A stretch of 64,000 nt of DNA from Anaerocolumna jejuensis DSM 15929 (GCF_900142215.1 NZ_FRAC01000011.1:62001-126000), one strand, 5' to 3'. Positions 1 to 9,332 are shown, counted from the stretch's first letter. The notes: generated by a model not told the origin, from the letters alone. Numbers and translations are program-made.

Positions 1-54
1 TAACACAGCTAACCAGCAATATTAAGTTGATTTTTAATTAGTTTTCAGCAAATA

Positions 55-107
55 AAAGAAGTTCCGGGACTTATATCGGCTAACCAAATAAGTCCCGGAA
101 CTTCTTT
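55..107. terminator. Bidirectional hairpin terminator
   Basis: An inverted repeat of about 19 bp (left arm ending near 74, right arm starting near 88) encloses a 13-nt loop. On the minus strand it lies just downstream of the DUF885 lipoprotein gene and is followed by a short T-rich run, so it probably ends that transcript. On the plus strand the T run is weaker. Confidence 0.7.
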
Positions 108-160
108 GTGCAGGTTTCATGGGTGTTATGCTATATTAGGTACATGTGCTGCCGTTGGGT

Positions 161-1912
161 CTACTTCTGTGCTTTCAGCCATCCATCCATCCGGTCATTG
201 ATAATATCAAACTGGGCAGGTCCTATATCCAGGACAAATTTGTGGAAGTCCTTTAAATTAAAATCATCACCCAGGGCATTTTCGGCCTTGTTCCGCATTG
301 CCATAAATTCCAGATATCCAATGCCGTACTCCGGGTAAAGGGCCGGTTCTTCTACCATGGTGGAGAATAGAACCTTGGCAGTGGATTTATCCGTAATACC
401 AAAGTGCTGGAGATAGGAGGCAGTCTGCGCCACCGTCCAGCCTTCATAATTGATTCCCAAATCCAGGCGGCAGTACAGAGCCATATTGGCTGCCATGCTG
501 TGGTCAAGGAATGAGGCCTGTGATTCCGGAAAGCCTGCCAGATGATAGGAGTAGAACTCCACATAGGTAGCCCAGCCCTCCGCATACCCGCCAAAGCTTA
601 AGAGGCTTCGTATAGGGGATGGATTGGTATTTCTGAAATATACGGACTGGTAGAGATGTCCCGGATAACCTTCGTGGGCAAGGGTATTAAATATCTGCTG
701 ATTCTTATAGTCCGGATTCTCATTGATATAAATAACATTATTCTTATAGTTGTCAATGGCAGGCACCAGATACATAGCAGGACTTAAATATTCCTGCAGA
801 GATTTATGTACATATTTTACGGTAAAATTCACGTTGGGACAGGGAGGAAAATCCTCGTTTACAGCACTTCTTAAATACTCCAGAATCTCCTTTGGCTTTG
901 AAAGGGGATAGGATACGCTGGAGGCCTCCTGATAGATTTTGGAATCCTTTTTCGCCAGTGCATTTAAGTCTTTTAAATTGCTGAGAATGGAGCTGTCTAG
1001 CATCTTAATAAGTTCTTCCGGTGAGCGGTTCGTACCGGTATTGGAAGCCAAAAGATAACGGTAGTATGCCTTTCCGTTAGGAAGGCCTGCAAGGCCGCCG
1101 TCATTTGTTCCTGTTCCCTTCAGGCTGTTCAAGGTGTCGATTAAGAGCTGGTAGGCGGGTATTACATTGTTTAGCACTGCTTTTTTATTGGTTTTTTCAT
1201 AAGCTTTGATTTCTTTTTTTGTAAGACCGTCATAGGAGGATACCTTATCATTAAATACCTCAATCAGGTAGTTGTTATCCTTATCGGCAACGAAGGCCTC
1301 ACACTGGGCTAAGATACTGTCTGCAACCGTATCGCTCATAAAAAGGCCCGCATTGGATTTTTGCTTTTCAAACTGGCAGATTTCCTTAAAATAACGGGAT
1401 ATGTCAGGAAGAAGCTTTAAGTAAGTCTCAATGTCCTCTTTGGTATAAAAATTATATTCGGCAAGAAGGACGGGAAGCTGTGCCTGAAGACCGGTGGTGG
1501 GGCCAAGGATTTCATTATACAGCGGAAATTTGCCGCTTGTAAGCTGAAGGGTCCAAAGCTTCTTTAATATATCATAAGTCAGCTTCTGGCTGTCATTTAA
1601 ACCGCGATAGGAAAAGCCTTTTAAGGCGGCAAGGTAATTCTCAGCCGCTAAGAGGGAATCCTTCTTTTCACTTATGGAATAATGGCCGAAGGTGACAGGA
1701 GACTTGGTAATTCCGTAATTCTTAGGATTAGCCAGGGAGAAGTTAAGGGTAAGGGTGTCCTGGGTTACCTCCTTTTTAAAAACCTCATTGGTAAAGCTGT
1801 CAAAGTCCTTGCGTGTGGTTTCTGTATTTACTTTCTTTTCGCAGCCTGCCGCCATCAGCATAATCAAAAGCAGGGAAAAGAAGACCAGAAAGAGCTTTCT
1901 GCATTTTTTCAT
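161..1912 (-). CDS. DUF885 family lipoprotein (putative zinc peptidase-like)
   Basis: This is a 583-aa DUF885 protein. The chosen start gives a lipoprotein signal peptide: KK-rich N-terminus, hydrophobic stretch and lipobox ending in AAGC, so it is probably anchored outside the membrane. It follows an AAGGAAGG ribosome-binding site; an upstream in-frame extension of 49 residues lacks signal features. In the C-terminal half an HEGYPGH motif is visible, the HExxH-like zinc-binding signature of this family, followed by a GGYAEGWATY segment carrying a candidate third ligand. Substrates of the family are poorly known; peptidase activity is an inference. It stands alone, with a terminator downstream. 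Confidence 0.85.
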   Translation of the reverse strand: MKKCRKLFLVFFSLLLIMLMAAGCEKKVNTETTRKDFDSFTNEVFKKEVTQDTLTLNFSLANPKNYGITKSPVTFGHYSISEKKDSLLAAENYLAALKGFSYRGLNDSQKLTYDILKKLWTLQLTSGKFPLYNEILGPTTGLQAQLPVLLAEYNFYTKEDIETYLKLLPDISRYFKEICQFEKQKSNAGLFMSDTVADSILAQCEAFVADKDNNYLIEVFNDKVSSYDGLTKKEIKAYEKTNKKAVLNNVIPAYQLLIDTLNSLKGTGTNDGGLAGLPNGKAYYRYLLASNTGTNRSPEELIKMLDSSILSNLKDLNALAKKDSKIYQEASSVSYPLSKPKEILEYLRSAVNEDFPPCPNVNFTVKYVHKSLQEYLSPAMYLVPAIDNYKNNVIYINENPDYKNQQIFNTLAHEGYPGHLYQSVYFRNTNPSPIRSLLSFGGYAEGWATYVEFYSYHLAGFPESQASFLDHSMAANMALYCRLDLGINYEGWTVAQTASYLQHFGITDKSTAKVLFSTMVEEPALYPEYGIGYLEFMAMRNKAENALGDDFNLKDFHKFVLDIGPAQFDIINDRMDGWLKAQK

Positions 1913-2208
1913 AAATTCATACCTTCCTTTGGGCAAATAGGAGCCGTTAGAAACACCTATATGCAACATATAAGGTTTCTGGCAGTTTGTCAAGCATTCA
2001 GGCCAAATTTTAGTGCCCCCGTTAGTATAATTTATGACAATCAAATGAAAACCATTCATGAAATAAAGACAGCATATTCAGGAAAAGATACAAATGACAG
2101 GTTTGGGATTATGTGGTAAAATGAGTGGGAGAAATTTTGCGGAAGTACGCAATGGAAATATAAGGCGTAGAGCTATGAACCGGATTTGTAAAAAGGAGGT
2201 TTTAATTA

Positions 2209-2814
2209 ATGATGGAAAACAAAGGAGAAATCGTGATTTTTGGTGCTTATCCGCAAAACAGTGAAGATGTTTCCGCAAAAGAGCCGATAGAATGGCTTGT
2301 GCTTGATAGAAAAGATGATTGTATATTTTGTACCAGCAAGTATTTACTTGACTGTAAGCCTTATCATAAGGAGCTTGAAAAAGTAACGTGGGCAACATGC
2401 ACTTTACGGCAGTGGTTAAATGAGGATTTTTACAACCTTGCTTTTACTGCGGAAGAGCAAAAGCGTATACTTGTTTCAGATGTTAAAAATCCTTGCCAAG
2501 CTACTGAAGACCGTATTTTTCTATTAAGCAATAATGAAGCAGAGACCTATTTCGAGCTTGAAAAACGTTGTGCGAAAACGACAGCTTACACAAGAGCAAA
2601 GGGAGCATGGTATCTTTCTGAAGAAAATGATATCTACAATGGTAACGGCTCATGGTGGCTTCGTTATCCCGAGTATATGGAGGATGAAGATGAGGAGGAC
2701 GAAACCTATGAAGTATTAAGCTGTGTCAATTTTGACGGTTACATTGAAGCGTATGCAGATGAGGTAAATGCAGAAAATTGTTCTGTTCGTCCCGCCCTTT
2801 GGCTGAAGCTGTAA
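2209..2814 (+). CDS. DUF6273 domain-containing protein
   Basis: A 201-aa protein preceded by a strong AAAGGAGG site. The pattern GAYPQ, then EWLVL, then a TLRQWLNEDFYNLAF segment and a C-terminal SVRPALWLKL is typical of DUF6273, a domain found in many Firmicute surface and cytoplasmic proteins. Here the domain makes up nearly the whole protein and no signal peptide is visible. An acidic stretch (EDEDEEDE, about residues 164-171) precedes the end. Function is unknown. The gene is more AT-rich than its neighbours, which may point to horizontal origin. Confidence 0.75.
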   Translation: MMENKGEIVIFGAYPQNSEDVSAKEPIEWLVLDRKDDCIFCTSKYLLDCKPYHKELEKVTWATCTLRQWLNEDFYNLAFTAEEQKRILVSDVKNPCQATEDRIFLLSNNEAETYFELEKRCAKTTAYTRAKGAWYLSEENDIYNGNGSWWLRYPEYMEDEDEEDETYEVLSCVNFDGYIEAYADEVNAENCSVRPALWLKL

Positions 2815-2912
2815 TTCAAGATTATAATATAGGAAAGTAAAATATATTATAGATGTTTTATAATAAATTTATGAATTTATACATAAATAGATTAGTAGAA
2901 AGGGGAAAATAT

Positions 2913-3419
2913 ATGAAGAAGCTTGTATCTGTGGTAATGGCTACTCTGCTTTTTGCGGCCCTGCTCACCGCATGTGACAGTAAGGAAAAAGGAACCGCAA
3001 TAGAAAACTTACCTGCCGATAATAATGAAATCTATGGCTCCGGCAGTATGCCTGAGGAAAGCACAGTATATATTAATGACCTCCTTTACAGAAAATATGA
3101 GCAGGGAGTATCCCTGGAAGAAAACTCTGCCTTAGTAATAGAAAATCCGATGATTGAAAAGGAAGAGAATGAACAGGTTTCTATTTATGTTATGAATCAT
3201 AAAAACGGAGAAGTAACAAAGTTAATGGATTATGAAGGCGGAACCATTCAGTTCAGAGCGGATTCCGACGGTGTATATTCCTTCTTTGCAGTGGCAGAAG
3301 ACGGCAAGGGTGAAAGCCATATAGAGGATATCACCGCTCAGGCAGGTACTGAGATAGAGTATCAGAGAGAAGAAAGCGGAATGAGAGAGGTCCGGCTTTG
3401 CATGGAAAATCGCAGTTGA
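2913..3419 (+). CDS. Small putative lipoprotein of unknown function
   Basis: A 168-aa protein. The start is chosen at the MKKLVSVVMATLL sequence because it follows a GAAAGGGG ribosome-binding site and gives a complete lipoprotein signal with lipobox LLTAC. The mature part is acidic and has no motif I recognise; a repeated beta-strand pattern suggests a small extracytoplasmic beta domain (inference). Its stop codon overlaps the -35 box of the promoter that drives the metG leader. Confidence 0.65.
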   Translation: MKKLVSVVMATLLFAALLTACDSKEKGTAIENLPADNNEIYGSGSMPEESTVYINDLLYRKYEQGVSLEENSALVIENPMIEKEENEQVSIYVMNHKNGEVTKLMDYEGGTIQFRADSDGVYSFFAVAEDGKGESHIEDITAQAGTEIEYQREESGMREVRLCMENRS

Positions 3420-3444
3420 CAAAATTTGAGCCTGGTGTTATGCT
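3416..3444 (+). promoter_or_regulatory. SigA-type promoter of metG T-box leader
   Basis: TTGACA (3416-3421), a 17-bp spacer and TATGCT (3439-3444). Transcription would start near 3451, about 50 nt before the T-box Stem I. The -35 box overlaps the stop codon of the upstream lipoprotein gene. Confidence 0.6.
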
Positions 3445-3499
3445 AAAGTTCAATTGATGTATGATGTCGAGTTTATTTGACAATACTATATTAATAATT

Positions 3500-3790
3500 A
3501 AAGGCTGTGAAAAGAAGAGTAGATAATGTTTTGCGCGGACAGAGAGCCCTTCAGCTGCTGAGAGAGGGTCACGGAAAAGTTATTGAAGATGGTCTTGGAG
3601 CTTCGCACCGAATGGGAGACCTTTAGGCTGCGACGGGAGCACCCGTTATCATGATTACCTGTAAGATACTCAATAGAAGAAATCTGATACAGAGTTGGAT
3701 CGGCAGGGAAGAGGGCCTTATCAGGGCTGAATTAAAGTGGTACCACGGGAGCATGTTCTCGTCTTTAAATAAGGCGGGGGCTTTTTTTAG
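3500..3790 (+). promoter_or_regulatory. T-box leader, methionine specifier
   Basis: A tRNA-sensing T-box riboswitch in front of metG. Visible parts: AGTA loop-E motif (3518-3521); Stem I arms; the 3' specifier side reading GAA-G-ATG-G then TCTTGGAG, which gives an AUG (Met) specifier at 3589-3591; the conserved AAGTGGTACCACGG antiterminator sequence (3735-3748); and a terminator hairpin with a long T run (3758-3788). Uncharged tRNA-Met would stabilise the antiterminator and switch metG on. Confidence 0.93.
3758..3788 (+). terminator. Intrinsic terminator of metG T-box
   Basis: Stem CTCGTCTT pairs with AAGGCGGG using some G-U pairs and is followed by seven T residues. Its 5' arm lies just downstream of the conserved T-box sequence, as expected for the competing terminator. 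Confidence 0.85.
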
Positions 3791-3901
3791 TTTATAGGAA
3801 CACATAACCCGGGAAGGAAATCTATTGAAACAAGCAGTTCAATCACCTGAATTTTATTGTTAAAATGCAGGATTAATAAAATTACAGCAGGAGGCATATT
3901 T

Positions 3902-5893
3902 ATGTGTAATTGTAAAAAACCTTATTATATCACTACTGCCATTGCCTATACCTCGGGGAAACCCCATATTGGCAACACCTATGAGATCGTATTGGCAGAC
4001 AGCATTGCAAGATTTAAAAGACAGCAGGGCTTCGATGTATTTTTCCAGACAGGCACCGACGAGCACGGCCAGAAGATTGAGAATAAGGCAGAGGCAGCAG
4101 GAATTACCCCAAAGGAATTTGTAGACGGAGTAGCCGGACAGATTAAGGATATCTGGGATCTGATGAACACCTCATATGATAAATTTGTCCGTACCACGGA
4201 TACTTATCATGAGGAACAGGTTCAGAAAATCTTTCAGAAGCTTTATGAAAAGGGAGATATCTATAAGGGCTTTTATGAGGGACTTTACTGTACTCCCTGC
4301 GAATCCTTCTTTACTCCTTCCCAGCTTGTGGATGGCAAATGTCCCGACTGCGGCGGTGAGGTGCAGCCTGCCAAAGAAGAGGCTTATTTCTTAAAATTGA
4401 GCAATTATACCGACAGGCTTATTGAGCATATTAAGGCACATCCTGAGTTTATCCAGCCGGAGAGCAGAAAGAATGAAATGATGAACAATTTCCTTCTTCC
4501 GGGCCTTTCCGACCTTTGCGTTTCCAGAACCTCATTTAAATGGGGAATACCCGTTAATTTTGACAGCAAGCATGTGGTTTATGTATGGCTGGATGCGCTA
4601 AGCAACTATATTACCGGCCTTGGCTATGACGTAGACGGCAATCACGGAGAAAAGTATAACAAATACTGGCCTGCCGACCTCCATCTGATTGGCAAGGATA
4701 TTTTAAGATTCCATACCATTTATTGGCCTATTATGCTGATGGCTCTTGATATCCCCCTTCCGAAGCAGGTATTCGGCCATCCATGGTTATTGCAGGGAGA
4801 AGGCAAGATGAGCAAATCCAAGGGAAATGTACTCTATGCCGATGAGCTGGTTTCCTATTTCGGTGTGGATGCAGTCAGGTATTTTGTTCTTCATGAGATG
4901 CCTTTTGACAACGACGGTGTTATTACCTGGGAGTTAATGGTGGAAAGAATGAATTCTGACCTTGCCAATACTCTTGGAAATCTTGTAAACAGAACAATTT
5001 CCATGTCCAATAAGTATTTTGACGGTGTTGTAAGAAATGCAGGAGTAAAGGAGCCGGTAGACGAAGAATTAAAAGAACTGGCTGTTAAGACCTGCGACAA
5101 GGTAGTGGCAAAGATGGAGCAGTTAAGAGTAGCAGATGCCCTGACAGAAATCTTTACCCTGTTTAAACGCTGCAATAAGTACATTGATGAGACCATGCCC
5201 TGGGCCCTGGCTAAGGAAGAGAATAAAAAGGAAAGGCTTGAGACCGTTCTTTACAACCTGGTAGAGAGTATTACCATTGGTGCCAGCCTCTTAAAGTCCT
5301 TTATGCCGGAAACCTCAGAAAGAATTCTTGCCCAGTTAAATACGGACTTAAGAGAAATTGTTGCCTTAAAGGAATTTGGTTTATATCCTGACGGAAACAA
5401 GGTTACAAAAACCCCTGAGATTTTATTTGCAAGGCTTGATATGAAGGAGGTCCTTGAGAAAGTAGAAGCACAGAAAGCTGCCGAAAAGGTTGCAGAAAGT
5501 GTCGGGGAAGAAACGAAAGAGCAGGAAAGCGGTAAGAAGGAAGCAGTAATTGACCTTCCGGCCAAAGACGAGATTACGTATAATGATTTTGTCAAAATGC
5601 AGTTTCAGGTAGGTGAAATTATTGCCTGCGAAGAGGTTCCAAAGTCCAAGAAGCTGCTTTGCTCCAAGGTAAAAATCGGAAGCCAGGTAAAGCAGATTGT
5701 ATCCGGCATTAAGGCATACTACACACCGGAACAGATGGTGGGAAAAAAGGTTATGGTATTAGTTAACCTAAAACCCGCTAAGCTTGCTGGAATCCTCTCA
5801 GAAGGAATGCTTCTTTGTGCGGAGGATGAGAACGGAGACCTTGCTTTAATGGTACCGGAAAAGGACATGACACCAGGAGCGGAAATTTGCTAA
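3902..5893 (+). CDS. metG: Methionyl-tRNA synthetase
   Basis: Class I aminoacyl-tRNA synthetase of 663 aa that charges tRNA-Met. The start follows a CAGGAGG site; an upstream in-frame ATG lacks one. Visible are the HIGH-like signature (HIGN), a zinc-binding CxxC pair (CTPC and CPDC), KMSKS near residue 302, the anticodon-binding helical domain, a charged Ala/Glu/Lys-rich linker and a C-terminal EMAP-II-like tRNA-binding domain (about the last 105 residues) that supports dimerisation. It is controlled by the upstream Met T-box. In many Firmicutes metG sits next to tatD; here they are separated by about 5 kb. Confidence 0.97.
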   Translation: MCNCKKPYYITTAIAYTSGKPHIGNTYEIVLADSIARFKRQQGFDVFFQTGTDEHGQKIENKAEAAGITPKEFVDGVAGQIKDIWDLMNTSYDKFVRTTDTYHEEQVQKIFQKLYEKGDIYKGFYEGLYCTPCESFFTPSQLVDGKCPDCGGEVQPAKEEAYFLKLSNYTDRLIEHIKAHPEFIQPESRKNEMMNNFLLPGLSDLCVSRTSFKWGIPVNFDSKHVVYVWLDALSNYITGLGYDVDGNHGEKYNKYWPADLHLIGKDILRFHTIYWPIMLMALDIPLPKQVFGHPWLLQGEGKMSKSKGNVLYADELVSYFGVDAVRYFVLHEMPFDNDGVITWELMVERMNSDLANTLGNLVNRTISMSNKYFDGVVRNAGVKEPVDEELKELAVKTCDKVVAKMEQLRVADALTEIFTLFKRCNKYIDETMPWALAKEENKKERLETVLYNLVESITIGASLLKSFMPETSERILAQLNTDLREIVALKEFGLYPDGNKVTKTPEILFARLDMKEVLEKVEAQKAAEKVAESVGEETKEQESGKKEAVIDLPAKDEITYNDFVKMQFQVGEIIACEEVPKSKKLLCSKVKIGSQVKQIVSGIKAYYTPEQMVGKKVMVLVNLKPAKLAGILSEGMLLCAEDENGDLALMVPEKDMTPGAEIC

Positions 5894-5926
5894 AGACAGG
5901 GAATTTAAGCATTATAATATAATCAG

Positions 5927-5958
5927 AAAGAAAGCGGCCGAAGAAGCCGCTTTCTTTT
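5927..5958. terminator. Bidirectional terminator between metG and DUF4965 gene
   Basis: A perfect 12-bp stem (AAAGAAAGCGGC with its complement) and a 7-nt loop, followed by TTTT. It lies between convergent genes and can serve both strands. Confidence 0.85.
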
Positions 5959-5969
5959 AGTCTTACAGC

Positions 5970-7991
5970 CTATACAGTCATATCCCGCAGGAGCTTGATA
6001 AATATGCCGCCAAGCACCGAGCGGTTCTGAAAGCCTATCTGACGTCCGGTGACTGTGTCATACCAGTCGGTAAAGGGAACACGGCTGTTGGTTTCACAAA
6101 GAGAGCACCAAATCGAATGAATAATTTCCTCAAATAATTCCTTTGAATTGCAAAGGGTAGCCACCCATACCATCCAGTCCGTCTTGGTGTAGGTGTTCCG
6201 GGAATCCAGGGGGAGTCCGTACTGGTTCATTTGCTTTTTATAATAACTGGCTTCTTTTTCAATAATATCCTTTGAAAAAACATTTAACCCAAGCAATTCG
6301 TCCCATACCATATTATACTTCATACTCCAGGTTCCGGCAGCAGTAAAGGTCAGCTTATAATGATCCTCTTCCACACTTTTCTGCTCCCACTGGGCAGCCA
6401 TCTCTTTGGCCAGGTGCAGATATTCGTCAGCCAGATCAATTTTCCCCAGCATTCTGCTCATTTTGGAAAAGGCAGCAATGGCAACAATGGCTTTTATGGA
6501 AAGGTTTGCGTTATGTGCCAGATGTCCGGCAAAGTCGTCAGTACAGAGCTGGTTTTCAGGGTCCAGTCCATTTTCCTTCAGATATTCGGCCCACTTGCTC
6601 AGAAGAGCCCAGTTCTGGGAAGCAAAATCCGCATTTCCATCCTGTATACTTACGGCTGCGGACATTATCAGCATATTGCCGCATTCTTCCACCGGCATCT
6701 GATATTTGAGAAGCAGCTTTCCATCCTCCATGCCGTATACCTGACCGTTTGCCTTGGGATAACATCCGGCATCGTGGGGAGCAAAATCAAAGGGCCAGGC
6801 TTCAGCAGCGGTGTATTGAAAGATGGGGCGCATCATACCCTTTACCAGCTCCGTATTATATAACAGAAACAAGGGAATGGAAGGGTAGCTGACATCTACC
6901 GTAGCCATACAGCCATTGCTGAAATTTTCCTTGGAGAAAAATAAAATATTCCCCTCCTGGTCCGCTGCAAGCTTATGGGCTGCAATTGCCTGGCGGTATG
7001 CCAGGGACAGTAAGTCATAATACCGTTCACCGCCGGCTGCAAGAGCGTCCTTTTTCAAAGTATCATTAAAATGACTGCATTTTTCCATTACATCACAGTA
7101 CTCCAGGATGCTGCTCCTGAGCATATCGTCAAAGCTTGAGAAAGTGCGGGTCCAGTACCCGGGGAGCTTCTGGTTAAAATATTCCACGGAATAAATATCC
7201 TCGTAAGCCAGTACCAGATAGGAAGATACCGGTTTTTCCGGTGTGACGGTTCCGAAATCGGTTGAGCTGGCAAGGACAGGCCATGCTTCCCTAACAGGGG
7301 CGGACGGATGCGGCAGGTCTTCCCCTGCTATGCTGCCGGTCGTTATAAAAGTCTTCCTTAACCCGGAATCACCGGTACGGACAACAGAGCCAGGAGCCTT
7401 CCTGGCAGCCAGATTCACAAATCCCCAGTCTATACGCAGGTCGTCCCCGGTACGGTTTAATATGTTCTGTTCTGTGGTTCCGGCAGATACACATGTGATA
7501 TCACTGCCAAGGCTCCTGCTGCCTGTTTGGACCTCCTGGCTGGTAGTATTCACGCACCACTCTGCCGTGATATCAAAATAAATGCTGAGGCTGTGGCTCT
7601 TTCCATCGGCGGAGGCAGCTTTAAAGGTGATATAGGAGGCAGGCCTTGCCAGAAGGTCAAGATTATCCATTAAAAGAGGGGTCGTAAAATCAGCAGTCAG
7701 CTCGATACCTCCCTCGGAAAAGGTGTATATACTGGAAAGTGGTTTGATTTCCAGATTTGTCTGCTTCATGGGGGGACAGTCAGGATATTCGGATTGCCCG
7801 GCACTGGGGGGAAGCTTTCCGGCAAATAAAAATGGATTACCGTCCACTAAAATAATTCCGGTCATGGAATTTTTAGCTCCGGTCCAGTGGCGGGTATAGT
7901 CTCCGTTTAACTGGTCGGCCATGGACCATACATTGAAATAGGGATCCACCGTAACCAGGGGAACTGCAGGTGCTCTGAATTGAGTATTCAT
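5970..7991 (-). CDS. DUF4965/DUF5127 glutaminase A-like protein
   Basis: A 673-aa protein resembling the glutaminase A (GtaA)-like group: an N-terminal DUF5127-type beta domain (opening PAVPLVTVDPYFNVWS), a middle DUF4965-type region and a C-terminal alpha/alpha-barrel-like part (DWMVWVATL near the end). The start follows AAAGGAG; an upstream in-frame extension covers the promoter. No signal peptide, so probably cytoplasmic. The fold resembles glycoside hydrolases, so a carbohydrate substrate is as plausible as glutamine. It is transcribed divergently from an ArsR-type regulator, its likely repressor. Confidence 0.8.
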   Translation of the reverse strand: MNTQFRAPAVPLVTVDPYFNVWSMADQLNGDYTRHWTGAKNSMTGIILVDGNPFLFAGKLPPSAGQSEYPDCPPMKQTNLEIKPLSSIYTFSEGGIELTADFTTPLLMDNLDLLARPASYITFKAASADGKSHSLSIYFDITAEWCVNTTSQEVQTGSRSLGSDITCVSAGTTEQNILNRTGDDLRIDWGFVNLAARKAPGSVVRTGDSGLRKTFITTGSIAGEDLPHPSAPVREAWPVLASSTDFGTVTPEKPVSSYLVLAYEDIYSVEYFNQKLPGYWTRTFSSFDDMLRSSILEYCDVMEKCSHFNDTLKKDALAAGGERYYDLLSLAYRQAIAAHKLAADQEGNILFFSKENFSNGCMATVDVSYPSIPLFLLYNTELVKGMMRPIFQYTAAEAWPFDFAPHDAGCYPKANGQVYGMEDGKLLLKYQMPVEECGNMLIMSAAVSIQDGNADFASQNWALLSKWAEYLKENGLDPENQLCTDDFAGHLAHNANLSIKAIVAIAAFSKMSRMLGKIDLADEYLHLAKEMAAQWEQKSVEEDHYKLTFTAAGTWSMKYNMVWDELLGLNVFSKDIIEKEASYYKKQMNQYGLPLDSRNTYTKTDWMVWVATLCNSKELFEEIIHSIWCSLCETNSRVPFTDWYDTVTGRQIGFQNRSVLGGIFIKLLRDMTV

Positions 7992-8017
7992 AGTATTCTC
8001 CTTTAACATAACTTGTA

Positions 8018-8033
8018 AGTTAATTAAATAACT
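8018..8033. promoter_or_regulatory. Candidate ArsR operator near the DUF4965 gene start
   Basis: AGTTA-N6-TAACT, a perfect 5-bp inverted repeat lying just downstream of the predicted start of transcription of the DUF4965 gene. The AGTTA half-site recurs in the palindrome of the divergent promoter (8184-8197). Confidence 0.4.
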
Positions 8034-8046
8034 AAAATGTAACTTT

Positions 8047-8075
8047 AGTATAAAAAATACGGTTTCAATTGTCAA
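8047..8075 (-). promoter_or_regulatory. SigA-type promoter of the DUF4965 gene
   Basis: On the minus strand TTGACA (8070-8075), an exact 17-bp spacer and TATACT (8047-8052). This is a near-consensus vegetative promoter about 55 bp before the gene. Confidence 0.75.
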
Positions 8076-8174
8076 TAAAAACTTTTGACTTTATAGTGAA
8101 ATATGCCGTATTTAAAATGTTAAAAAGATTAAATTCTGACAATAGGCTGAAATAGTAAGCCTGCGGAAGATTTC

Positions 8175-8203
8175 TTGACTTATTAACTATTTAGTTATAC
8201 AAT
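8175..8203 (+). promoter_or_regulatory. Promoter of ArsR gene with palindromic operator in the spacer
   Basis: TTGACT (8175-8180), a 17-bp spacer and TACAAT (8198-8203). The palindrome TAACTA-TT-TAGTTA (8184-8197) fills the spacer, an arrangement expected for autorepression. Confidence 0.65.
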
Positions 8204-8235
8204 AAGGATACAAAAAGGTTATTAAATGAGCATAT

Positions 8236-8350
8236 AAAAGTAAAAACAGAGTATGAAAGAACAGTAAAACAGAGCATAAAAAACAGTAAAACAGAGCATA
8301 AAAAACAGTAAAACAGAGCATAAAAGAACAGTAAAACAGTGTATAAAAGA
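8236..8350 (+). repeat. A-rich 22-bp tandem repeat in the ArsR gene leader
   Basis: Three near-perfect units of 22 bp start at 8261, 8283 and 8305, with a diverged fourth at 8328 and a degenerate one before 8260. Each contains ACAGTAAAACAG followed by an A run. The period is not a multiple of three and no plus-strand reading frame is maintained, so it is non-coding; it lies in the predicted 5' untranslated region. Confidence 0.85.
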
Positions 8351-8417
8351 AAAGATAAAAGAGTGGTAAAAGAACAGAACAAGAATAGAAAATGAAAAAG
8401 CAGCCAGTGAGGATTTT

Positions 8418-9332
8418 ATGAATATAGAAGTGAGCACAGATAATATAAAATTTTTTGAAGCCCTTTCTTCAGCAACCCGCATCCGTATTCTGGAGATGCT
8501 GGCTGGCGGAGCTATGAATGTGAAAGAAATTGCCGGAGCCCTGGAGCTGTCCTCTGCCATAGTAACCAGGCATGTCCAGCAGCTGGAGGAGGCCGGGATA
8601 ATCAAATGTGAGAATGCTTCCGGTATCCGCGGTATCCAGAAAATATGCAATCTGGATTTGGACCAGGCAGTGTTGTTCTTCCGGCCAAGGGGTAAGCAGA
8701 ACAGCACCATTACACATTCCATCCCAATTGGGCTGTATCACTCCTACAGCATTACTCCCACCTGCGGGTTATCCTCAGACACCAGAATCATCGGTCTCCT
8801 GGATGATCCAAGGTATTTTGCTGACCCTGAGCATACGAAAGCAAATATTCTTTGGTTTGGAAGCGGCTGGGTGGAATACCGGCTTCCCAATTACCTGCTG
8901 GGAAACCAGGAGGCCAGGTATATAGAGATTTCCATGGAAATTTGTTCGGAAGCCCCCGGCTATAATGATAACTGGCCTTCCGACATCAGTTTTTTTATCA
9001 ATGGGATTGAAATCGGGATGTGGACTTCCCCAGGGGACTTTGGCAGCAGCAAAGGAGTGTTTACACCTGATTGGTGGAACCATGGAACCCAGCACGGCTT
9101 ATTAAAGACACTGTTAGTCAGTACGGAAGGAAGCTATATGGACGGTATCAGAATCTCGGATATTACCATAGGCCGGCTTGGGATAAGCTACGGGCAGGAT
9201 ATCGTATTTAGGATTGCAAATTCAGAAACCTCCGGAAATGTAGGAGGGGTCACGATTTTTGGTAAAAATTTTGGAAACTATAATCAGGATATTAATGTCA
9301 CAATAGATTACCTGAATAAGGCCAAAGCATAA
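8418..9332 (+). CDS. ArsR-family regulator with large C-terminal domain
   Basis: A 304-aa protein. Residues 1-80 form a winged helix of ArsR type (FEALSSATRIRILEML, then VKEIAGALELSSAIVTRHVQQLEEAGII). The remaining 200 residues are a beta-rich domain unusual for ArsR proteins, with WFGSGWVEYRLPNYLLG and many aromatics, which could be a ligand- or sugar-binding sensor (inference). Metal-binding CxCxxC motifs of classic ArsR are absent. It is divergent from the DUF4965 enzyme gene and shares operator-like half-sites with it, so it probably represses that gene and itself. Start follows GTGAGGA. Confidence 0.8.
   Translation: MNIEVSTDNIKFFEALSSATRIRILEMLAGGAMNVKEIAGALELSSAIVTRHVQQLEEAGIIKCENASGIRGIQKICNLDLDQAVLFFRPRGKQNSTITHSIPIGLYHSYSITPTCGLSSDTRIIGLLDDPRYFADPEHTKANILWFGSGWVEYRLPNYLLGNQEARYIEISMEICSEAPGYNDNWPSDISFFINGIEIGMWTSPGDFGSSKGVFTPDWWNHGTQHGLLKTLLVSTEGSYMDGIRISDITIGRLGISYGQDIVFRIANSETSGNVGGVTIFGKNFGNYNQDINVTIDYLNKAKA

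Noticed and set aside
3645..3660. ATG at 3651 as T-box specifier of metG
   Set aside because: It appeared to follow a stem, but the conserved GAA-N-specifier-N-TCTTGGAG arrangement places the Met codon at 3589-3591.
4891..5595. Minus-strand Ser-rich ORFs within metG
   Set aside because: Antisense shadows of a well-supported synthetase gene.
8191..8722. Minus-strand ORFs with repeated LLFFMLCFTV segments
   Set aside because: They arise from the 22-bp non-coding repeat and overlap the ArsR gene; no start signal.
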